A stretch of 64,000 bases of DNA, from positions 2,046,001-2,110,000 of the forward strand of contig OX621250.1 in the NCBI GenBank assembly GCA_951640165.1. The letters are read 5' to 3'. The translations under genes and the position numbers were made by a program. Every line of letters starts with the position of its first letter. Position 1 is the stretch's first letter. Below, in pieces: positions 60,101 to 64,000 of the stretch. A model generated the notes under the pieces. That model ran no database searches, was not told the DNA's origin, and was given only the letters and a program-made list of their open reading frames with translations. This stretch comes from Pseudoips prasinana. Taxonomy: Eukaryota > Arthropoda > Insecta > Lepidoptera > Nolidae.

Positions 60101-63008
60101 CTCTAAACTGACCTCAAACTTCAAAATCAACTGAAATTCTTAATTTCGGCGTAAGGTCTCTGTCGGAGTGTGTGCCCAAGAAAAAGATTAATATAGGCAA
60201 TACAATCGGTACTTGATGATACCATGGATCAGACTATCATTAATTTACATGATTGACTCACTAAGCTGTTGGACTGGAAGTCAAGATAATTTCAGTAACA
60301 TTAGTCACAAAAATTTATTTAATAGAAATTTATATAATATTACCATTTTAAACAATAATTAAATTGTCTGTTATTATGCTGGCAATTAATTTATCGACTT
60401 TTAAAAACAATGCGTATACACCACAAAGGTTTTTAAAGAAAGATAATGAAACATATTCAGTATGGCATATTCTACCCACTGACCATTTTAACTTCGTACG
60501 GAACTTCCTACCTACCTCGCCTCTAAAATAGTTCAGTGAAGCGATTAATACTATAAGGAGCGTTATTTTTATAAGACTTCGGTCATAAATTTTACCGTTA
60601 GACAGCATTTCTAATACATAATTATTTATGTATTAAACATGCAATTTTAGAAGAAAATTTGTTCGATTACTTTGCTAATATATTAAAATACTTAAATATA
60701 ATCTTACAATTTATCCATTTACGCTGCATACACATTCTTGCCTCCCATTCACACACATACAAACACCATAATACACATACACACACATTGTTCTCTTCTG
60801 TTTTTCTTATATTACTCGTATGAGTGCGAATTTTTTTAAGAGTATGTAACATAATAAATTGATGTGTAGAAATCTAAGGGGGTCTATTTCAGGTCTCCAC
60901 CTGGACACCTGAAATACAGGCCTTGGGCATAGTTTAGGCACCAGTCCACCACAGTAATAATACTTACTAATGTATACAAAAATTGTGTAAAGCTCTTACC
61001 ATATAATGTTTTGTTTTTGTAATTATTAATATTGTGGAGAGTAATAAATAATTATCTCATCTTATCTTATTGATACGCTTTATTAGCCGGAATTGTATTA
61101 AAATCAACTTTAACCAGCAATATGCTATGTTTTACGGTGAGATTAACTTCTAAGCCCACCCATTGCATAATTACCTACTCGCTGTCCCGGCGAACTTCGT
61201 ACAGCCATATTCTTTCCCGTCAACGCTGTCTACAGTCTTATTTTTAATAATTATTTTAATTCATTGTAATGTACAACATTTTTCGTTTTTCCTCCTGGAG
61301 TAAAACCAAATAGTGATGAAGAAACACCCACCAATAACTAACACATAAATGAAAGGTCTATCCAATTTGGTTCAGTCATTTGGAAATTATGAGCAAAACA
61401 TTTCGGTGATTCATTTTTATTATTACCTATGATAGTATGATTTATTCATCCTCCTACCACAAGATATATCGTGGAATATTTTTTATGTCTACAGTTTCTC
61501 TGTTCCTTTTCTATTAATCGAGATAGAAACGAGGAAACTGAAAAAAATAACAAGTTCAAATTTCTAATAACCAAACAAAAATAAAACGCCACAGAACAGG
61601 TGCACCACTGTATAATAGTATCACTCACGGCCTGGTCCCGCTCGTCGGGCTGGGCCTGGCCCCGGGCCTGCGCCTCCCTCTCCAGGCGCTCCACCTTGGC
61701 GCTGAGCACTTGCTTCTCGTTCCGGAGCGCCACCAGCTCGGGGCTGGCGGTGTCCAGCAGGCACTTCTTCAGAGTGGCCAGCTCTCGGGCCAGTTCGGTT
61801 TTGGTACTTTCGATTTCAGTCTGTGGAATACAAATGAAATTTAGATCCAGATATATTATCTGAACCTTATAATAGCTATTTTTAGCTATAGTTTAATAAA
61901 AAGTAATAAAATCTTGTTCGTCTCTCTCTCTCAAATCAAATCTTCTTTATTGCGAACATAGGTAGGTACATTTCACATTCAATGGTGTTAGTGATGTTGA
62001 GGTCGCTATGTCCAGCCGGTTAGAGCATGCAATTATTAATGTTACAATGTCATTATTTTACAAAAAAATTACAATTAAAAAACATGATATACGTAAATGT
62101 CACACTTTCTACATGTATTGATAGTAACACATTTCTCTCTATCTTATCTCACAAAATGACGGAAGCCAACAAAACGTAAGTCTTTATATAATTAGGATTT
62201 TTCAAATCTGGAAATAGTCTATATAAAAATTATATCCGTTCCTATGGGTCCACCAAACACAATAATTAAAGACCTTAAAAGAAGGAGGTTACCAATGGGA
62301 CTGTATGTTTTTAACTTTTTTAAGCTCGCCTGACTTGGGGAGGAAGCTGGTGAATGCGTGACGAGAGCGTTACGAGCGAGGCGAATGGAGGTTGAGAGGG
62401 AGATATAAGTTAGTACAGATAAAACGATAGAGTAGTAGTACATGTACGTTCTCTCATAGTTTGAAGTACAACTTGAGTTGTGTGGTTTAGACCACACTCG
62501 ATTTTTTATTGTATTTTTTTTATGCGGTTTGTATGTAGTTTATGAACCGATAAAAAAGACAGGGACATCTTTCGGAATATATTATATTATTTAAAACAGT
62601 ATTTTCTATTCACAACGGCTTATGCACATGCTAGTTCAAAATTCAAACTCATTTTTGCCATTAAAATATTTCATTTGTGTGGAATCGTCATTTCTTTTTA
62701 CCCTACGATTGCAGCTGGCCGTTTACAGTTAAACTGCTAGTATAACTGCAAAGGCGTGTGAACGTGGAGATACTAGAGAGTATTGGAGAATTGTTGATAT
62801 TGGGATGCAGGGTTATGTTATCTTATGTAATATCTAACAGCTCTGTCATCTTGTCGATGGTACGCAACAAGTAGTACTTACCAAGCAGTCCGTGACAGGT
62901 CGCTGACTGGCCGAAGACAACTTCTTCTCGAGTTCAGCGATGGTCGCAGTCTGAGTGCCAATCAGTTCTTTGGCTCGTAAAAGTTGGACACTCGCGTCGT
63001 GTTTCAGT
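35504..63008 (-). CDS. Plp: Pericentrin-like protein (Plp), C-terminal part with PACT domain, six exons
   Basis: Exons in coding order: 63008-62882, 61820-61629, 47657-47488, 47146-47021, 46880-46783, 35631-35504. All phases match (phase 0 after the second exon, then AA|G, CA|G and G|CG). The first two encode coiled coil (ELEKKLSSASQ; LRNEKQVLSAKVERLERE). The third and fourth are the PACT domain: IRYLHGRCLRLESCRKALVW, QKRYLQRVLAGY, then KRFKCVATVVLITLRMGFLV, matching the 'RY..YLRAESFRKALIYQKKYL' and 'RF...V...I.RM.FLV.RW' blocks of pericentrin/AKAP450. PACT binds calmodulin and targets the protein to centrioles, where Plp organises pericentriolar material. Assigning the coiled-coil exons to this gene rests on strand, phase and composition; intermediate exons could exist. 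The N-terminal part lies off the right edge. The 3' introns hold an errantivirus and, antisense, another gene. Confidence 0.82.
35640..36540. other. Plp intronic flank, no gene seen
   Basis: Holds a (TA)n run (about 36169-36197) and the hairpin at 36303-36360. Nothing else is recognised. Confidence 0.5.
36303..36360. repeat. Inverted repeat with 25-bp arms, one mismatch
   Basis: gcgctttatctcctcggcgg continues to 36327 and is complementary to 36336-36360 across an 8-base loop. Confidence 0.85.
36548..36797 (-). repeat. Errantivirus 3' LTR
   Basis: 250 bp, no difference seen from the 5' LTR by direct comparison. It also encodes the last residues and stop of env. Confidence 0.95.
36761..38515 (-). 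CDS. env: Errantivirus env: F-type envelope glycoprotein
   Basis: 584 codons. It has a hydrophobic N-terminal signal (residues about 8-20), a furin-type site RTKR (111-114), followed by GIINPLGSLIKV, the conserved start of the fusion subunit shared with baculovirus F proteins. N-glycosylation sequons (e.g. NGS, NST) are present, and there is a transmembrane segment near residues 525-550, then a short basic tail. The last codons and the stop lie inside the 3' LTR. In relatives env is made from a spliced RNA; no splice site was assigned here. No disabling break is seen. Confidence 0.9.
   Translation of the reverse strand: MLNALRRWCALTIAMPVLALQLQSLEENPGILPVKEGQAYLQTDYWTIIKVLNLDRIQDDLQFVIFKYNEFSNMIKRNGSYPPYLITMVAHVDYVRKITTQKYSQLVPQYRTKRGIINPLGSLIKVITGNLDHDDALRYDKITSELTHNQMIVKRKLTIVSQMLDSFINSTEVINQNSIVLDQRIKAVETTLAELVSKSNQWNYSAYIISLFNVFVSNFRTIFIKLGEIETALAFSKISVLHQSIINSTELLEHLKLISITENLIYPATEDNLVKLEETFNVKTYIKQNQITFILEVPLTDNNTYNYFKVYSLPIFRQSENKTVSIFPKYPNLLARGMKHLPIVKPCTSLAVRNQFLCTEENLTPYPESTCIEQLLKFEENFTQCKQHQINIEDVRMQRLTATSWILFTRIKTTLVITCNNDVSMHPVFGTYIMTLDEPCDIEIQQMKIRHKQILIENEVVEQIPVVNLPQLPASMLPTLSGARVLNMRGVNLDEVKYMSSVLKESELPNGDFYQTDSNISVVLVYVTLFLVLSCILLSLSYILRNKIILYSRNHRKVIKKEQPDNFALEEGGVMHPVTSSVLD
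36798..36810 (-). other. Errantivirus polypurine tract
   Basis: Minus strand TTGAGGAGGGAGG, ending exactly at the 3' LTR start AGTTATGC. It is the expected plus-strand primer and fixes the LTR boundary. Confidence 0.9.
38439..42173 (-). CDS. pol: Errantivirus pol: protease, reverse transcriptase, RNase H, integrase
   Basis: At least 1,244 codons. Protease DTGSTRSF is at residues 3-10. Reverse transcriptase has LDLASGYHQI (351-360), FLRMPFGLKTAPATFQ (381-396) and catalytic YLDD (414-417). RNase H has TTDASNVAIG (571-580) and YTDHKPLSW. Integrase has an H-x-H-C-C zinc region (KYHEGKSCHRG to CEICRK) and D-D-E residues in FIDLF, SDPGSEF and GLIERLH. The chosen start (42173) is the first Met; the true pol frame opens upstream through the gag overlap. 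It overlaps the start of env by 77 bp. Confidence 0.93.
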   Translation of the reverse strand: MIDTGSTRSFISPRVAYLYFSEYIKHEPFQVVSTHSSSRHNEVIEIPLLPTFNSPNFHKFHLYDVDNRYEGLIGNDLLQLLEAIIDLKHLELKTKSASIPIIHNLNYIIDMQPRCEQRVKIPIDLHSGEGVIDFKEFTPGLRMPSALVNCVNGYATTIIQSTLDKPVRITITKPFTVTQLNMTECVLNFNVERPTIETEKLLTDNLQKLRLDHMNDEERNKIFNLCTEYKDIFYCDQIPLSFTNQVKHKIRTTNEDPIYVRPYRQAPTQAEEINRQTEKLLKENVIQESHSPWNSPVHLVPKKADASGEAKWRMVVDYRRLNDITVDDRYPLPNITELFDKLGKSFYFTTLDLASGYHQIEVEVEDRQKTAFSTQNGHWEFLRMPFGLKTAPATFQRTMDSVFKGLQGLHCMVYLDDVIIFSSSLDEHVQKLRTIFDRLRQTNLKLQLDKSEFLRKEIIYLGHTITRDGLKPNDDKIAAVLNYPLPKTTTEIKSFLGLIGYYRRFIKDFAHTTKPLTSCLKKRNKIVLDKNYIDAFNKCKELLTSAPLLQYPDFEKPFILTTDASNVAIGAVLSQGPIGGDKPVAYASRTLSDTETRYSTIERECLAIVWAIKHFRPYLYGKKFSIYTDHKPLSWLNSQKDASNKLTRWRLRLQDYDYKVIYKSGKQNLNADALSRIKINATHSEDEGQSMQVNIDDTEQKRREGSDRQNVKKVTAKPRDRRNSSSTITVSDSSATISASPISISSDSDKMSVTNSVKIPEYPIRSPSVTTKSDTIHSAIDVESSGIPILQEAIDTKPNQILVFTWLRNEMQVRNLSGEKQKILEVFLPINNPDLVKRFLLEYIRPKTKYFIYFEDEEHRRQFSTKVIELFRKDTVQLFECTERVVYVEDEKEQRAIVIKYHEGKSCHRGIKETLGRIRRNYFWQNMQETISAIINACEICRKMKYDRKPIKPFLQLTQTQDAPFQEVFIDLFQIEGQYYLTLIDAFSKLGQAIPISNRSTPEVVRALMKYFSFYGIPQKISSDPGSEFNNELLKEFLNLHKIELHIGTPNNPNSMGLIERLHSTINEIYRCAKYEERCTDAASVMMYSIMAYNNAIHSVTGLTPFETVFGHTDSNSSFALEFEKQYVQKLVRDHAKRTKFLYKYLTDKMIEIKENIRKKRGGEGEIDLPEGKVIYAKDVNKRKSKDKPRYTKAKIIGKVTRNIVPIEVGQRKTKVPIKNVKRPPQVVRVDDSDAGAGPSTAIP
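42239..43567 (-). CDS. gag: Errantivirus gag
   Basis: 442 codons from ATG 43567. The N-terminal half (LIPLFNGDKRQLNLFIRKSE, then the LEQHFGDPRSEE region) fits a Ty3/gypsy capsid-type domain. The C-terminal half is a Gln/Pro/Phe/Gly-rich tract with repeats of 'QQFGYRP' and no CCHC zinc knuckle, as in gypsy itself. An acidic tail (YDYDNVCYETEEYEEGYP) follows. Pol is in the -1 frame, and its reading frame is open upstream of its first ATG across the gag stop, so expression by -1 frameshifting is likely. Confidence 0.9.
   Translation of the reverse strand: MQQAHEIPLPEPVIRVVPIPNEMLKLIPLFNGDKRQLNLFIRKSEYVIERYRGHEEQNIYILHAITSRLTDNAAALLSEREDISTWSALKELLEQHFGDPRSEECINIELESCKIKPGETYLDFCNRLQNIRSLLISKANLSPDDDMKRAKITIYNNTALNVFLYNLPENMVRVVRLKAPSTLEKALSLVLEEVNFHEQYILRNRMQNNQVTHKPPFNTLSPTNFKFGNSPPMAHPAYKPVLQNFTPQQKFNFGIPHNRPQFGQYQNTSVRPQFGYRPQQFGFRPQTQPQQPFGYRPQFQGYKPPQFQNNNQQFGYKPPQNLGVMPQQFGYRPSQNLGMTPQQFGYRPPQVQASRSHDPDVTMRTAIPRTQPQNGYRLNELTVDNYDHYDYDNVCYETEEYEEGYPTQAEEFYYDEEYKNENNDPSKEENFHIDASTKKEKI
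44064..44082 (-). other. Errantivirus primer-binding site
   Basis: Directly inside the 5' LTR the minus strand reads TGGCGCTGAGGACAGGATC, where the first T is the last LTR base. A TGG start matches a tRNA 3' CCA. Which tRNA is used cannot be decided here. Confidence 0.7.
44082..44331 (-). repeat. Errantivirus 5' LTR
   Basis: 250 bp, no difference seen from the 3' LTR. It begins AGTTATGCATCCTGTCACGT and ends ...TTTGACT on the minus strand. Confidence 0.95.
44578..44718. mobile_element. 141-bp MITE, copy 2
   Basis: Inverted termini tacagacgccagcacatc and gatgtgctggcgtctgta. The interior 'gaaccttatacttttgtgat' is the reverse complement of the interior of copy 1 (7458-7598). Confidence 0.85.
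44813..45224. mobile_element. MITE with ~37-bp terminal inverted repeats, TA target
   Basis: Left tacaacgtgtaacagaaaga; right ends with its near-complement ...tctgttacacgttgta. TA lies at both edges (44811-44812, 45225-45226). Its terminus is shared with the MITE at 49170. Confidence 0.8.
45230..46775. other. Plp intronic sequence with repeat fragments, no gene seen
   Basis: Contains a repeat fragment at about 45700-45960 (shared with 1975-2060 in part), a T-rich run near 45990, and an RTE tail fragment at 46615-46700 ('ggcttttgtccagcagggga'). The open frame on minus at 46446-46192 matches nothing that I know. Confidence 0.45.
46783..46880 (-). CDS. Plp: Plp exon after the PACT domain
   Basis: Acceptor TATTTGCCAG, donor GTAAGT. 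The frame set by the previous exon gives PGQAHATPPARAGGLARALL and then RHDLRLNLPASP, a short amphipathic segment. Confidence 0.82.
47021..47146 (-). CDS. Plp: Plp PACT-domain exon 2
   Basis: Acceptor GTGCCCGCAG, donor GTGAGT. CVATVVLITLRMGFLVRRRQ is the second conserved PACT block. The rest (LLRAEPAHARPA) is variable. Confidence 0.88.
47488..47657 (-). CDS. Plp: Plp PACT-domain exon 1
   Basis: Acceptor TTATCAACAG, donor GTCAGT. RYLHGRCLRLESCRKALVWQ followed by KRYLQRVLAGYTELEKN is the first PACT helix block. Confidence 0.9.
47880..48075 (+). mobile_element. RTE-family LINE 3' tail fragment
   Basis: 'gatcgccatctgccaagttt', 'tggtgattatggcatatcc' and 'atccagcagtggacgtcatt' match 3080-3245 in reverse. 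It is non-coding. Confidence 0.6.
48570..48800 (+). mobile_element. LINE 3' tail, five-copy family
   Basis: 'tacaagcgcttttttaaagt', 'ctacgtgaataaaaaccttt' and a TTTATT-rich end. It reads in the direction of the element, 3' end to the right. Confidence 0.7.
49048..49091 (+). CDS. Membrane-protein gene, exon 1
   Basis: ATG in the context tgaaaaATGGAG. 14 codons plus GT, with a GTAAGT donor. The two bases join T of exon 2 to give Val. Confidence 0.6.
49048..59286 (+). CDS. Unrecognised small membrane protein, five exons, nested antisense in a Plp intron
   Basis: Exons 49048-49091, 55080-55194, 55572-55794, one copy of the repeated exon (first at 56842-56962, last at 57826-57946), and 59028-59286. 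Phases match throughout (GT|T, phase 0, G|TA, AG|G), giving about 253 residues. The start is MEPQKCDAPKLPDMV. A polar segment (TKTELNEKTEDQQSDKINEL) and a Gly-rich tract of VAGGGG repeats follow, then RWPPYLLAVWVLVLVLTHAL (membrane segment 1), a charged loop (TWTEESWKAETDKNHQ), YPIGLACITGLLYALYFTLY (membrane segment 2) and a polar tail ending KPQ. I do not recognise the family. It lies wholly inside the Plp intron 47658-61628 on the other strand. Intron 1 contains a MITE and the foldback element. Confidence 0.68.
49170..49567. mobile_element. MITE with ~25-bp terminal inverted repeats, TA target
   Basis: Left tacaacatgtaacgtaatta; right is its complement, ending gttacatgttgta. TA flanks both sides. 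The first 14 bases of the repeat match those of the MITE at 44813 except for one base. Confidence 0.8.
51079..51320 (+). mobile_element. tRNA-derived SINE (Metulj-like), copy 2
   Basis: Closely matches 23559-23818: 'gctggtggtcctgggttcga', 'aagtatgtatatcgtcgcct', 'ctgtgtgacattgtcc'. It lies within the foldback element. Confidence 0.8.
51555..51890 (+). pseudogene. ORF fragment of unknown origin inside the foldback element
   Basis: The frame reads KPFVKYNDPIFTLMAEELGD, then KMTPIALYMAYKKYCKN, then a polar Ser/Asn-rich stretch. Without a stop it merges into a LINE fragment at about 51895 (STVFLGLTLDSKLQW), so the ORF is a chimera. The first part may be a remnant of the element's own transposase, but I cannot identify it. 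Confidence 0.45.
51895..52975 (+). mobile_element. Jockey-type LINE 3' fragment, split by an RTE insertion
   Basis: STVFLGLTLDSKLQWAPQIE and the following YFAYFHSIISYSILLWDSK lie left of the RTE piece. PGFRVSKTNKYFLGNCIRFY and NKLPTHITDLPDTSFKTHI lie right of it. These are consecutive C-terminal motifs of a Jockey-superfamily RT ORF. A stop (51996-51998) and other breaks make it dead. Confidence 0.7.
52245..52670 (+). mobile_element. RTE-clade LINE 3' end, nested
   Basis: TYGTETWSLTMGFIRRLKVT, AMERAMLGVSLRDRIRN, AKLKWQWAGHIARRADGRWG and GRPPTRWTDDLVWVAGNCW run in one frame, then the family tail 'cagcagtggacgtctttcgg' and a gatgat microsatellite. It is 5'-truncated in the RT thumb region. Its left junction falls in the Jockey ORF. 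Confidence 0.85.
53445..53650 (+). mobile_element. LINE 3' tail, five-copy family
   Basis: 'ctccttgacaataacttaat', 'tacaagcgctttttttt' and 'gtctacgtgaa' followed by a T/A-rich end. Confidence 0.7.
55080..55194 (+). CDS. Membrane-protein gene, exon 2
   Basis: Acceptor TTGTTCGCAG, donor GTATGC. It encodes MCGDHPSFTKTELNEKTEDQ to RITPS and ends in phase 0. Confidence 0.7.
55572..55794 (+). CDS. Membrane-protein gene, exon 3, Gly-rich
   Basis: Acceptor TGTGTGTGCAG, donor GTGCGG. About four 18-bp units (gtggcgggcggagggggc) encode VAGGGG repeats, then RRRVRSLELVRSPDVEAG. It ends with a single G. Confidence 0.7.
56500..56765. mobile_element. Possible SINE fragment
   Basis: 'gtgccctccgaagcacgagg', 'acggtcacccatctatggac' and 'gagctcaccgatcatctacg' look like the body of a tRNA-derived lepidopteran SINE. 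Only parts match other copies in this window (6195-6290). Confidence 0.4.
56842..57946 (+). repeat. Seven tandem 164-bp copies of exon 4 and its short flanks
   Basis: Each unit contains a 121-bp exon (starts at 56842, 57006, 57170, 57334, 57498, 57662, 57826), a GTGGGT donor, a 43-bp spacer and a tandem CAGCAG acceptor. The exon encodes ALRGFRWPPYLLAVWVLVLV and on to ERALPAL, the first membrane segment. Copies 2-7 look identical; copy 1 differs by two bases (ALGSF instead of ALRGF). The exon enters in phase 1 and leaves in phase 2, so two copies joined to each other would shift the frame. Confidence 0.93.
57958..58290. repeat. GC-rich insertion after the exon array
   Basis: The array's intron motif 'ttatacctgctcacgtgggtttgg' reappears in diverged form at about 58289-58307, so 57958-58288 looks like an insertion between the last donor and the original intron. 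It contains repeated 'gtcctacgt' words and is probably a MITE. Confidence 0.4.
58430..58800 (-). mobile_element. tRNA-derived SINE, minus strand, with an RTE tail inserted
   Basis: SINE body at 58430-58503 ('gccatctgatccgaaactaa') and head at 58622-58800 ('gagaattgaacacacgtcct' on plus). Between them, 58504-58621 is an RTE 3' tail ('catatcagccgaaagacgtc'). It lies in the last intron of the membrane-protein gene. Confidence 0.65.
59028..59286 (+). CDS. Membrane-protein gene, last exon
   Basis: Acceptor TTATTTCCAG. The first G completes Arg with AG from exon 4, then QFTQYFRTWTEESWKAETDK, membrane segment YPIGLACITGLLYALYFTLY, and TAG at 59284-59286. An AT-rich 3' region follows. Confidence 0.78.
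59458..59790 (+). mobile_element. SINE head followed by a SINE-like repeat
   Basis: 59458-59570 has a tRNA-like head with B box 'gagttcgatcccc'. 59600-59790 repeats the family of 1320-1565 ('cacctgatggtatgtgatcc', 'cttccccagtcaggctgctc'). Confidence 0.6.
59800..59950 (+). mobile_element. Helitron 3' part
   Basis: 'gtgcgaaagtttgtgagtat' near the start, and the end 'acgcgggtaaagccgcgggg' then CATAGCTAG. The 5' terminus is missing or fused to the repeat on its left. Confidence 0.65.
59955..61620. other. Plp intronic sequence, no gene seen
   Basis: AT-rich. It contains a CA-rich stretch (60730-60790) and a small hairpin at 60888-60920 ('tttcaggt..acctgaaa'). No exon is recognised. Confidence 0.5.
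61629..61820 (-). CDS. Plp: Plp coiled-coil exon
   Basis: Acceptor TATTCCACAG, donor GTGAGT, 64 codons in phase 0 at both ends. TEIESTKTELARELATLKKC and LRNEKQVLSAKVERLERE show leucine heptads. It is GC-rich relative to its flanks. Confidence 0.78.
61930..62860. other. Plp intronic sequence with repeat fragments
   Basis: A retroelement tail at about 61933-62100 ('caaatcaaatcttctttatt') and the second copy of the 24360-24610 repeat at about 62330-62500. Otherwise nothing is recognised. Confidence 0.5.
62882..63008 (-). CDS. Plp: Plp coiled-coil exon
   Basis: Acceptor TTGTTAACAG, donor GTAAGT. 42 codons: LKHDASVQLLRAKELIGTQT, then a heptad stretch ending in VTDCL. It ends in phase 0. Confidence 0.75.
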
Positions 63009-63098
63009 CTGTTAACAAAATGTACATACTTTAAGAAAATGTATAGAATATTACAAAAATGAATTTTACGACCCTTAATAAATAACTTAACAGAGCCC

Positions 63099-63150
63099 AT
63101 GACTATATATATATATAAGATTATATATATATATATATATATATATAATC
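63099..63150. repeat. (TA)n microsatellite
   Basis: Two TA runs separated by 'agat', in a Plp intron. Confidence 0.85.
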
Positions 63151-63389
63151 TACTTTGAAGCTCGTGACGCATAACATAGATGTATCGTCTAAGGGTGGCA
63201 ACTCAGAAGTGAAATACCAGGTTGTCCATGTTGACTTGTTTTATAATGCTGCGTCAACTGAGGGAAAATAATTAAAATTCACATCAACAAAGCTTTAATT
63301 TATCTCTATTTTACTCGGGACAGACATCGCTAGAAAGCCTATAATAAAGCCGCCAATATATGCAAAAACGTATTTAAAAGAGCCCGCTT

Positions 63390-64000
63390 CAACCACATAG
63401 TCCGAATCGGCCACAAACTTGCTAGCTACCCTACGGGTAGCAAAGCTTTTTGGTCCCTGGCCAATTTGCAAGTGAACTTTTGCCACTCTTCACGACCTCT
63501 ACTGAAAACGCCCGATGGTTCACTGGCCCACAGTGCGAAGGACAAAGCGGAATTACTCGCGAATCTTTTCGCTAGCAACTCTTCCCTAGATTCATGCATC
63601 CAATCACCACCACATAAGAAACATGTGGTGGTGATTGACTGTGGCTCCGAAATGTCGGATGCCCACATACACCAAAACCAAGTCCTTAAAGTGCTGCGTG
63701 AAGATGTGAGTAAGGCCGGTGAGATCCCAGCATTAGTGCTAAAGCCGCACCTGAGTTGTCCCCTATACTCACACGCTTATTCCGGCTTTCTCTGAGATCG
63801 AGTCGTGTGCCCGAATCATGGAAGCTTGCAAATGTCCAACCCATACCCAAGAAGGGTAGTCGTGCAGACCCATCGAATTACAGACCTATCGCAATCACCT
63901 CATACTCTGTAAGATTATGGAGCGAGTATTGAACACCAAAATACTCAAGCACCTTGAAAACAGTGTTCTCCTGTGTGATCGCCAATTCGGCTTCCATCGA
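63390..64000 (+). mobile_element. Jockey/CR1-type LINE fragment, frameshifted, cut by the window edge
   Basis: RIGHKLASYPTGSKAFW (about 63400), DGSLAHSAKDKAELLANLFA, then in another frame SRVPESWKLANVQPIPKKGS and SNYRPIAITS, then after a further shift KIMERVLNTKILKHLENSVL and CDRQFGFHR. This is the N-terminal half of a LINE reverse transcriptase domain, with at least two frameshifts (around 63790 and 63905). A 14-bp-arm palindrome sits at 63601-63637 inside it. Confidence 0.8.

Overview
This window is eukaryotic and almost certainly from a moth or butterfly (Lepidoptera). It is AT-rich, its genes are split by GT-AG introns, and about half of the sequence is transposable elements of kinds typical of that order: RTE-clade LINE tails ending in the 'atcagccgaaagacgtccactg' type of 3' sequence, tRNA-derived SINEs, Helitrons ending in CTAG, MITEs, and a gypsy-type errantivirus with an env gene. 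The species cannot be told from the sequence alone.

Four host genes can be assembled by splice-phase matching. (1) Sec31, the COPII outer-coat protein, minus strand: its first three coding exons lie at 4878-5080, 2258-2394 and 681-850, and the rest is off the left edge. (2) A CFAP210/CCDC173-like axonemal coiled-coil protein, plus strand: eleven exons from 6709 to 24205 give 554 codons in an unbroken frame. It starts divergently from Sec31. (3) Pericentrin-like protein (Plp), minus strand: the C-terminal part, with two coiled-coil exons (62882-63008, 61629-61820), the PACT centrosome-targeting domain (47488-47657, 47021-47146) and two terminal exons (46783-46880, 35504-35631). (4) An unrecognised small protein with two predicted membrane segments, plus strand, 49048-59286. 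It lies inside the 14-kb Plp intron on the opposite strand, and one of its exons is present in seven tandem 164-bp copies.

Mobile elements, left to right: a PIF/Harbinger-like MITE (2511-2748); a 141-bp MITE (7458-7598, second copy at 44578-44718 with inverted interior); a Helitron (9518-9849); a decayed minus-strand transposon combining a Mutator-like transposase with a YqaJ-type nuclease (about 11976-14651) in a CFAP210-like intron; a hAT-type element with an 8-bp target duplication (18095-19959) containing an RTE LINE fragment; LINE fragments around 24.8-25.8 kb; a nearly intact APE-type LINE (about 26030-30930) with two overlapping ORFs and one in-frame stop; another Helitron (31063-31273); a structurally complete errantivirus (36548-44331) with 250-bp LTRs that read as identical and a 4-bp target duplication, inside the last Plp intron; two MITEs with related terminal repeats (44813-45224, 49170-49567); and a 4.8-kb foldback/MULE-like element (49853-54680) with roughly 680-bp inverted repeats and a perfect 9-bp target duplication, inserted in a SINE in the first intron of gene 4. 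The right edge is a frameshifted Jockey/CR1-type LINE fragment.

The host genes are not an operon and do not form one pathway. Sec31 acts in ER export, the CFAP210-like protein in motile cilia or sperm axonemes, and Plp at the centrosome. The observations most worth following are the seven-copy exon array, the foldback element, the transposase-nuclease element, the young errantivirus, and recurrent short near-perfect palindromes across unrelated sequence.
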